The notes beneath the pieces are model-generated. The model saw only the letters and a program-made list of their open reading frames with translations. It made no database searches and had not been told where the DNA came from. The position numbers were made by a program, and so were the translations under genes. A DNA stretch of 20,349 nucleotides from the NCBI GenBank assembly GCA_964579765.1, contig CAZOIK010000277.1, forward strand, positions 1 to 20,349. The letters are read 5' to 3'. The stretch comes from DATNBT01 sp964579765. Lineage in GTDB: Bacteria > Acidobacteriota > Vicinamibacteria > Vicinamibacterales > CAVVIG01. Below, one piece after another: positions 14,386 to 20,349 of the stretch (positions are counted from its first letter, which is position 1; the number at the start of each line of letters is the position of its first letter).

Positions 14386-15627
14386 CTAGAGCAGAAACCC
14401 GGCGATGGTCGCCGTCATGAAATTGGCGAGCGTGCCGGCGAACATCGCCCGGAGCCCGAGGCGCGCCAGGTCGTGGCGCCGGTTCGGCGCGAGCGCGCCG
14501 ATGCCGCCGATCTGGATGCCGATCGAGCTGAAGTTGGCGAACCCGCACAGCGCGTAGGTCGCAATCGTGAACGACTTCGGATCGAGCGAACCTTTGAGCG
14601 GCCCGAGTTGCGAATAGGCGACGAACTCGTTGAGCGCCATCCGCGTGCCGAGGAGGTTGCCCACCGTCGGCGCGTCACGCCACGGCACGCCCATGCTCCA
14701 CGCGATGGGCGAGAAGATCCAGCCGAAGATCTGCGGCAGGCTGAGGTGCACGAGGCCGAGCAGCGCGTTGACGAGCGCGATCAGCGCGAGAAACGAGATC
14801 AGCATCGCGCCGACGTTCAGCGCGAGGTGCAGGCCCTCGCCGGTGCCCCGGCCCGCCGCGTCGATGACGTTGACGTCCGTCGTCTCGACGGCGAGGCGGA
14901 CGGTGCCCATCGTCCTGGGCGTCTCGACCTCCGGCACGAGCATCTTGGCCATCATGATCGTGCCGGGCGCGGTCATGATGACCGCCGTCAGCAGGTGCTT
15001 CGCCTCGACGCCGAACAGAATGTACGCCGCCATCACGCCGCCCGAGACGTGCGCCATGCCCGACGTCATCACGGTCATCAGCTCCGACTGCGTCATGTCC
15101 GGCAGGAAGGGCCGGATGGTCAGCGGCGCTTCGGTCTGGCCCATGAAGATGCTGGCGGCGACGTTCAGCGACTCGGCGCCGCTCGCGCCCATCACGCGGT
15201 GCATGAGGACGGCGAACATCCGCACGACCACCTGCATCACGCCGAAGTAATAGAGGATGGCGAACAGCGCCGCGACGAAGATGATCGTCGGCAGCACCTG
15301 AAACGCGAAGATGCTCGCCTGCTGCGCGCCCGCGGGTCCGAGCGCCCCCGCCATCACCTTGCCCCAGACGGTCGAGTCGCCGAGCGCGCCGAAGACGAAC
15401 GCCGATCCGACGTTCGCGAACCCGAGCAGCTTCGTGATGTACGCGCCGAGCGTGGCGAAGACGCGCTGGCCGATCGCCGTCTTGAGCACGATCACCGCGA
15501 ACACGATCTGCAGGCCGAGCCCCCACGCGACCGTGCTCCACCTGATGGCCGCGCGGTTGGTCGAGCCCGCGATCGCCATGGCCAGGATCACCGCCGCGCC
15601 GACGAGCGGCTGCAGCAGCGCCGGCAT
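14386..15627 (-). CDS. nupC: Concentrative nucleoside transporter (CNT family, NupC-like)
   Basis: This inner-membrane protein imports nucleosides with H+ or Na+. It is 413 residues long, within the bacterial CNT range, and hydrophobic throughout. Family signatures are GQTEAPL (163-169), the substrate/ion-binding loop, and NEFVAYS (333-339); FANFSSIGIQIGGIG (363-377) is also characteristic. The ATG at 15627 overlaps the phosphorylase stop by one base (TGATG), which fixes the start. The open frame extends far upstream through the phosphorylase gene in another reading frame, but that part is an artefact of GC bias. Its position between two nucleoside phosphorylases fits a role in scavenging extracellular nucleosides. 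Confidence 0.95.
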   Translation of the reverse strand: MPALLQPLVGAAVILAMAIAGSTNRAAIRWSTVAWGLGLQIVFAVIVLKTAIGQRVFATLGAYITKLLGFANVGSAFVFGALGDSTVWGKVMAGALGPAGAQQASIFAFQVLPTIIFVAALFAILYYFGVMQVVVRMFAVLMHRVMGASGAESLNVAASIFMGQTEAPLTIRPFLPDMTQSELMTVMTSGMAHVSGGVMAAYILFGVEAKHLLTAVIMTAPGTIMMAKMLVPEVETPRTMGTVRLAVETTDVNVIDAAGRGTGEGLHLALNVGAMLISFLALIALVNALLGLVHLSLPQIFGWIFSPIAWSMGVPWRDAPTVGNLLGTRMALNEFVAYSQLGPLKGSLDPKSFTIATYALCGFANFSSIGIQIGGIGALAPNRRHDLARLGLRAMFAGTLANFMTATIAGFLL

Positions 15628-16931
15628 CAGCGGACGTCCCCGACGATGAGCGGTCGGCGCGGCGGCGGTTCGTCGCTGATCACGATCGCGCGCTTCACGA
15701 GCTCGAGCGCCGCGTCCAGTCGCGCCTTCTCCCGGTAGATCACGTCGAGTACGTTCTCGCCGGCGCCGATCTTCGCGCCGGGCTTCACGTTCACCAGGAT
15801 GCCAACGGCCGGATCGATCGCGTCTTCGACGCGGTCGCGGCCGGCGCCGAGCGCGACCGAGGCCCGGCCGATGAGCTCCGCGTCCATCCGCGCGACGTAG
15901 CCGCTCCGCGTGGCCTGCACGCGGTGCCGCTGCTTCACGGCCGGCAGCCGCGACGTGTCGTCCACGACGCGCGGGTCGCCGCCCTGGGTTTCGATGATGC
16001 GCGCGAACTTCTGCAGCGCCTGGCCCGACTCGAGCGCGTGCTGCGCGAGCTGGCGGGCCTCGCCTGGCGTGCGCGCGACCCGTCCGAGTACGAGCAACGG
16101 CGCGGCGAGCGCCATCGTCACCTCCATCAGGTCGGCCGGCGCGCTGCCGCGCATCGCCTCGACGCACTCGACGACTTCGAGAGCGTTGCCGACGGCGCGG
16201 CCGAGCGGCGCGTCCATGTCGGTGATGACGGCCTCGGTCTTCACGCCCGACGCGTTGCCAATCGCGACGAGCGATTCGGCGAGCCGCCGCGAGTCGGCCT
16301 CGGTTTTCATGAAGGCGCCGCTGCCGGTCTTCACGTCGAGCACGAGCGCGTCGATGCCCTCGGCGATCTTCTTGCTCATGATCGACGCGCTGATGAGCGG
16401 GATGCTCTCGACCGTGCCCGTGACGTCCCGCAGCGCGTACAGCTTCTTGTCGGCCGGCGCGATCTGATCGGTCTGGCCGATCATGCCGCAGCCGATCGCC
16501 GCGAGCGCGCGCTCCATCTCGTCGAGCGAGAGGCGCACACGGAACCCGGGAATCGACTCGAGCTTGTCGAGCGTGCCGCCGGTGTGGCCGAGCCCGCGGC
16601 CCGACATCATCGGAATGGGCACGCCGCACGCGGCCGCGAGCGGCGCGAGGATGAGCGACGTCTTGTCGCCGACGCCGCCGGTGCTGTGCTTGTCTACCTT
16701 GATGCCGGGAATGCGCGAGAGGTCGGCGCGGATGCCCGACTTTACCATCGCGTCGGTGAGCCACGCCGTTTCCTGCGGCGTCATGCCGCGCAGCACGATC
16801 GCCATCAGCAGCGCCGACGCCTGGTAGTCGGGCCACGTACCCGCCGTCACACCGGAGACGAATGCCGAAATCTCGTCGCGGGCCAGCGCTCCGCCGTCCC
16901 GTTTCCTGACGATGATATCGACCGCGCGCAT
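15627..16931 (-). CDS. pdp: Pyrimidine-nucleoside (thymidine/uridine) phosphorylase
   Basis: This enzyme splits thymidine, deoxyuridine or uridine with phosphate to the base and (deoxy)ribose 1-phosphate. The 434-residue length and the opening MRAVDIIVRKRDGG fit PyNP (Pdp); DeoA is the close alternative. The phosphate-binding KHSTGGVGDKTSL (81-93), MMSGRGLGHTGGTLDKLE (108-125) and DVKTGSGAFM are intact, and the IMSKK block follows. The ATG at 16931 is chosen because the conserved N-terminus begins there; the frame stays open upstream into the divergent gene. It heads the pdp-nupC-PNP-cdd operon, transcribed from the palindromic -10 region shared with the HEAT gene. Confidence 0.95.
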   Translation of the reverse strand: MRAVDIIVRKRDGGALARDEISAFVSGVTAGTWPDYQASALLMAIVLRGMTPQETAWLTDAMVKSGIRADLSRIPGIKVDKHSTGGVGDKTSLILAPLAAACGVPIPMMSGRGLGHTGGTLDKLESIPGFRVRLSLDEMERALAAIGCGMIGQTDQIAPADKKLYALRDVTGTVESIPLISASIMSKKIAEGIDALVLDVKTGSGAFMKTEADSRRLAESLVAIGNASGVKTEAVITDMDAPLGRAVGNALEVVECVEAMRGSAPADLMEVTMALAAPLLVLGRVARTPGEARQLAQHALESGQALQKFARIIETQGGDPRVVDDTSRLPAVKQRHRVQATRSGYVARMDAELIGRASVALGAGRDRVEDAIDPAVGILVNVKPGAKIGAGENVLDVIYREKARLDAALELVKRAIVISDEPPPRRPLIVGDVR

Positions 16932-16940
16932 CAAAGCGGG

Positions 16941-16950
16941 CAGTATACTG
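16941..16950. promoter_or_regulatory. Palindromic -10-like element shared by divergent genes
   Basis: The only AT-rich part of the 29-bp gap is the perfect palindrome cagtatactg. It reads TATACT on both strands: plus 16944-16949, 11 bases before the HEAT-gene ATG, and minus 16947-16942, 10 bases before the pdp ATG. A single site can therefore act as -10 for both directions. No -35 consensus was found on either side; a GGGA Shine-Dalgarno-like stretch (about 16953-16956) precedes the HEAT gene only. Confidence 0.5.
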
Positions 16951-16960
16951 CAGGGAATCC

Positions 16961-19174
16961 ATGTCACAGGCGTCTCAGCTCTCCCCGGAGCTCGCCCGGG
17001 GCCTGCTGCAACTCGCGCGCGCGCTGCTCGCAGCGGCGCGCAACTGGACGCTCTACCCTTCTGAACATCCCACCGTCCGGGCGTCGGTGTCACGCCTGTC
17101 AGATGCGATCCGCCAGGCGACGGGCGGCGCCGTCTTTTCGATCGGCATCACGCCGGAGACGCTGCTGATCGAAGACGCGTCGGCCGACGCGGGCCAGACG
17201 AGCATCGCCGAGGCGGCCGCGCTGCTCCACGATCGCGATCTGATCCGCCTCACGTTCGTCGGCGACGTGACGCCAGACGCCGTGCTCGCGCTGCTGCGCG
17301 TGCTCGCGCTCGATCTGGACGAGCGCCGCCGGCTCGGCGGACCCGCGAAGATCTGGGAGACCGACGGCCATCCGTCCATCCAGCTCGAACAGATCGACTA
17401 CGCCAGCCTGCTCGCGCGCCAGGAAGGCGACGTCCCCGAGCCGGCCAGGCGCGACAACCTCTGGAAGTCGATCGTCCTGTCGATCTCGAACGCGCTGACC
17501 GTGTTCGACGAAGCCGCGCAGGAACGCATCCTCGCGATCGCTGGCAGCGCACCCGACATCGGCGATCTCGCCACCGCCGTCGCGGCGCCGCGCTGCACGA
17601 TGGACGGCTCGCCGATGATCACCTCGCAGGCGGCCGCCGTCCTCGCCGCGTACCGCCACCTGACGGGCATCGTCTCGGCGAAGGCGTCGGACCGCATGTC
17701 CGACGTGATGAACAACCTCGCAACGGCCTCGCTGCAGCTCGATCCGCACGTCGTGATGCAGGTGCTGCAGACGGAGGACGACCCGAAGGCCACCAACCAG
17801 ATCGTCAAGGGGCTCGCGGCGGCCTTCGACGACACGAAGGTCGCGCAGCTGCTGGCGACCGCGCTCGCGATCGACGGCCAGGCCTCGGATCGCCTCGCCA
17901 CGATCTTCAACACCATCGCCCCCGACGACGACCGCCGCCAGCGCGTCATGACGCTCACGCGCTCGATGCTGAGCGAAACCGACTTCGGCAAGGCCGGACA
18001 GTTCCAGACGCTGTGGTCGTCCATGGAGGAACTGCTCGTCTCCTACAACGACAAGCCGTTCGTCTCCGAGTCGTACCGCACGGCGCTCGACGGCGTCGGC
18101 GGCCGCGCCGAACGGATGGCGGTCGTGGATCTGCCGCCGGAGCTGCCCGACTGGATGGAGAGCCTCGGTCAGGAAAGCGTCCGCGCGCTGTCGGTGCAGA
18201 TGCTGATCGACCTGATGACGATCGAGACCGACCCGAAGCGCGCCGGCGAGATCGCCGAAGACATGGAGGCGCTCGCCGAAGACCTGCTCATGGCCGGAGC
18301 GTACGACGACGCGAAGTCGGTGGTCGCCGCGCTGGGCGCCCGGGCGTCCGCGGCGAAGGCGATTGGCCGCGACGCGTGCCGCCAGGCGCTCGATCGCCTG
18401 GGCGACTCGCTCGCGATGCGCGACACCATCGCGATCATCGGCGACGTGGACGACGGCAGCTGGGGCGTCATCCGCCTAATCGTCACGGACGCGGGTCCCT
18501 CCACCGTCGGCGCGCTCGCCGCCGCCGTGGCCGTCGAAGCCGAGACCGTCGCGTCGCGCCGGGCGACGGAGGCGATTGTCGCGTTCGGCAAGCCCGCCGT
18601 GTCGCGGCTCGCGCCGCTCGTCGGCGACGACCGCTGGTTTGCGCAGTGCGCGGGCGCCGCCCTGCTCGGCACCATCGCCGCGCCCGAGGGCGTGCCGCTG
18701 CTGCAGCCGCTGCTGCGCCGGAACGATCCGCGCGTGACGCAAGCCGCGGTGGCGGCGCTCGGCCGCATCGACGACCCGGCCGCGGCGCGCGCCGTGCAGA
18801 CCGGGCGCCGCGCCGCGAGCGGCGCGAACCGCCGGGGCGTCATCGAGGCCCGCGTCAGCCAGCGCGACGCCCGCGTCGTCCCGATGCTGGCGCGGATCGT
18901 CGGCGAGAGCGAGCCGCTCGGCAAGGATCACGAGGTGGTGCTCGAAACGGTGGACGCCATGGCGGTGGTCGGCAGCGACGTGGCTCTCCCGACGCTCGTC
19001 ACGCTGGCCCGGCTGAAGAAGTTCTTCGGGGGCCGCAAGCTCAAGACCGTCAAGGAGCGCTCCGTGGACGCCATGGCGCGAATTGGCGGGGCAAAGGCCC
19101 AGGCGGCCATGGCCGAGCTCGCCGCGTCGGGCGACCGCGCGCTCAAGAAGATCCTCGCCCAGAAGCGCCGATAA
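16961..19174 (+). CDS. HEAT-repeat protein with N-terminal LYxxxHP domain
   Basis: This 737-residue soluble protein has no signal peptide or membrane segment. Residues about 8-148 form an N-terminal domain with RNWTLYPSEHPTVRASV (28-44), FSIGITPETLLIEDA and RDLIRLTFVGDVTPDAVLALL, which aligns with the N-terminus of the HD-GYP protein encoded next. The middle is helical without a recognised family. The C-terminal 200 residues (about 535-737) contain HEAT-like helical pairs, for example VSRLAPLVGDDRWFAQCAGA, LLRRNDPRVTQAAVAALGRI and VDAMARIGGAKAQAAMAELA, and so a protein-binding scaffold. Function is unknown; the shared domain and 8-base spacing to the HD-GYP gene suggest the two work in one cyclic di-GMP or signalling unit. 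Confidence 0.82.
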   Translation: MSQASQLSPELARGLLQLARALLAAARNWTLYPSEHPTVRASVSRLSDAIRQATGGAVFSIGITPETLLIEDASADAGQTSIAEAAALLHDRDLIRLTFVGDVTPDAVLALLRVLALDLDERRRLGGPAKIWETDGHPSIQLEQIDYASLLARQEGDVPEPARRDNLWKSIVLSISNALTVFDEAAQERILAIAGSAPDIGDLATAVAAPRCTMDGSPMITSQAAAVLAAYRHLTGIVSAKASDRMSDVMNNLATASLQLDPHVVMQVLQTEDDPKATNQIVKGLAAAFDDTKVAQLLATALAIDGQASDRLATIFNTIAPDDDRRQRVMTLTRSMLSETDFGKAGQFQTLWSSMEELLVSYNDKPFVSESYRTALDGVGGRAERMAVVDLPPELPDWMESLGQESVRALSVQMLIDLMTIETDPKRAGEIAEDMEALAEDLLMAGAYDDAKSVVAALGARASAAKAIGRDACRQALDRLGDSLAMRDTIAIIGDVDDGSWGVIRLIVTDAGPSTVGALAAAVAVEAETVASRRATEAIVAFGKPAVSRLAPLVGDDRWFAQCAGAALLGTIAAPEGVPLLQPLLRRNDPRVTQAAVAALGRIDDPAAARAVQTGRRAASGANRRGVIEARVSQRDARVVPMLARIVGESEPLGKDHEVVLETVDAMAVVGSDVALPTLVTLARLKKFFGGRKLKTVKERSVDAMARIGGAKAQAAMAELAASGDRALKKILAQKRR

Positions 19175-19182
19175 GACGACTG

Positions 19183-20349
19183 ATGGAGCAGCGAAAGGCC
19201 GAGGAGCTCGTGCGGCGACTGGCGGCGGCGGTCCGCGGCACCGAGCTGTACGCGCCCAACCACCCGCTCGTGCTGCGCGGCATCGACGCGCTGAGCGCCG
19301 CCGCGCTCGACGGCCTGCAGGCGGCGCCGACCATTGTCATCGCGTTCCTCGGCGACGAGGTGGTCGTGGACGCGGCGCGGCTGCCCAAGGGCAGCGCGAC
19401 GCTCGTCGGCTTCGCGCGCGACCTGCGCGAGCGCGACATCGAGAAGATCACCTTCACGCGCGGCCTGACCAAGGAAGAAGTGCGGACGCTCGTCGGCGTG
19501 TTCAGCGATCGGCGATCGCCCGTCCCGATCATCGACCGGCTGCTCTCGAAGGGCGTCCGCCACGTCACGCTCGGGCGCGTCGTCGTCGACGACACGAGCG
19601 ACCAGGAAGCCGGCATCGCGGCGGCCCGGCGCGTCTACGCCACGGCCGTCGACACGGCGGAGACGCTCTGGCAGGCGGCCAAGGCGGGCGACAAGCCGGA
19701 CCCCGGCGCCGCGAAGAAGATCATCGACGGGCTCGCGAAGCTGGTCACCAACGACCGGACGTCGCTGATGGCGCTGACGGCGCTCAAGAAGTACGACAAC
19801 TACACGTTCACACACATGGTGAACGTCGCCGCGCTCGCCATGGCGCAGGCGCGCGCGCTCAACATCGACGGCACGCTGCTGCGCGAGTTCGGCTTCGCCG
19901 CGCTGATGCACGACATCGGCAAGGTGAACACGCCGCTCGAAGTCCTCAACAAGCCCGACAAGCTGACCAGGGATGAGTTCGAGGTCATGAAGCGGCATGT
20001 CGTCGACGGCGCGCACATCCTTCGCCGGACGCCGGAGATGCCCGCGCTCGCGCCGATCGTCGCGTTCGAGCACCACTTGAAGCAGGACCTGAGCGGCTAT
20101 CCGGAGAAGATCGGCAGCCGGACGCTGAACCTCTGCACGATGATCGTGAGCATCGCCGACGTCTTCGACGCGCTGCGCAGCACCCGCCCCTACCGCAAGG
20201 GCCTGGCGACGGATCGCATCCGCAACATCATGGGCGAGCAGGACAACCCCGCCTTCAACCAGGTGCTCCTCAAGCGCTTCGTGAACCTGATGGGACTTTT
20301 CCCGGTCGGCAACCTCGTGCGCCTCAACACCGAGGAGCTGGCGATCGTC
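19183..20349 (+). CDS. HD-GYP cyclic di-GMP phosphodiesterase with N-terminal LYxxxHP domain (3' cut by window)
   Basis: The frame is open to the last base: 389 codons are visible, starting MEQRKAEELVRRL at the ATG 8 bases after the HEAT-gene stop. Residues about 1-136 hold the same domain as the upstream protein (ELYAPNHPLV, 21-30; RERDIEKITFTRGLTKEEV, 82-100). The HD-GYP domain follows from about 200: H211, H243-D244 in LMHDIGK, H272, H297-H298, GYP (305-307) and D326 in IADVFDALRSTRPYRKG, so all metal ligands expected for hydrolysing cyclic di-GMP are present. The usual HHExxDGxGYP reads HHLKQDLSGYP here, a subfamily change. No membrane segment is visible, so it is probably cytosolic. No clear Shine-Dalgarno is seen; translation may be coupled to the HEAT gene. 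Confidence 0.9.
   Translation, partial: MEQRKAEELVRRLAAAVRGTELYAPNHPLVLRGIDALSAAALDGLQAAPTIVIAFLGDEVVVDAARLPKGSATLVGFARDLRERDIEKITFTRGLTKEEVRTLVGVFSDRRSPVPIIDRLLSKGVRHVTLGRVVVDDTSDQEAGIAAARRVYATAVDTAETLWQAAKAGDKPDPGAAKKIIDGLAKLVTNDRTSLMALTALKKYDNYTFTHMVNVAALAMAQARALNIDGTLLREFGFAALMHDIGKVNTPLEVLNKPDKLTRDEFEVMKRHVVDGAHILRRTPEMPALAPIVAFEHHLKQDLSGYPEKIGSRTLNLCTMIVSIADVFDALRSTRPYRKGLATDRIRNIMGEQDNPAFNQVLLKRFVNLMGLFPVGNLVRLNTEELAIV

Noticed and set aside
13447..15738. Plus-strand open frame of 763 codons
   Set aside because: It lies opposite three well-supported genes (cdd fusion, PNP, nupC), has a very Arg/His/Asp-rich composition and no domain. Long antisense frames are expected in GC-rich coding DNA.
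15628..16962. N-terminal extension of the nucleoside transporter frame upstream of 15627
   Set aside because: The extension is the phosphorylase gene read out of frame. The transporter motifs and hydrophobic pattern start only at the ATG at 15627, which overlaps the phosphorylase stop.

Overview
The window is GC-rich (high GC at third codon positions, with long antisense frames as a by-product) and reads like a chromosomal piece of an Acidobacteriota genome, plausibly class Vicinamibacteria. The best pointers are a VWFA-related protein of the type expanded in Acidobacteria, a Tes-like radical SAM protein of the family linked to membrane-spanning lipids, and the general gene style. This taxonomic placement is inference; there is no rRNA in the window. 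Coding density is very high. I see no tRNA, rRNA, CRISPR array, insertion sequence or prophage gene, and no gene-free stretch longer than 300 bases; the largest gap is about 180 bases, between folE and the receiver-like gene.

Layout. 1-943: the C-terminal part of a Tes-like radical SAM enzyme (+), ending in a strong intrinsic terminator. 935-2190: folE followed by a small exported protein of unknown function (-). 2370-3079: two small plus-strand genes, a degenerate receiver domain and a PilZ domain. 3087-4562: a gamma-glutamylcyclotransferase-like protein and a membrane-anchored protein (-). 4610-8122: a tightly overlapped four-gene operon, ATPase-permease-ATPase-permease, coding for two ABC-2 type exporters (-). 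8162-8725: a stand-alone HD-domain hydrolase (-). 8754-8806: a large imperfect palindrome. 8803-12718: mtnA-tsaD-yjbQ family-VWA protein-Nudix hydrolase, an operon with gaps of at most 5 bases or overlaps of 4 (-). 12741-16931: a nucleoside salvage operon of pyrimidine-nucleoside phosphorylase, CNT nucleoside transporter, purine nucleoside phosphorylase and a cytidine deaminase fused to an N-terminal ABM-like domain (-). 16961-20349: a HEAT-repeat protein and an HD-GYP phosphodiesterase that runs off the window (+).

How the genes work together. The nucleoside operon forms a coherent route: uptake by NupC, deamination of cytidine by Cdd, then phosphorolysis of pyrimidine and purine nucleosides to bases and (deoxy)ribose 1-phosphate. 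MtnA, just downstream, isomerises a related 5-modified ribose 1-phosphate. The HEAT and HD-GYP proteins share a homologous N-terminal domain, which suggests one signalling module; with the PilZ protein near the left end, it points to cyclic di-GMP control in this organism. The nucleoside operon and the HEAT/HD-GYP unit diverge from a 29-bp gap whose centre is a palindromic -10-like element. Several operon heads carry a TANNNT-like hexamer only 6-12 bases before the start codon and often lack a clear Shine-Dalgarno, which suggests short-leader or leaderless transcripts.
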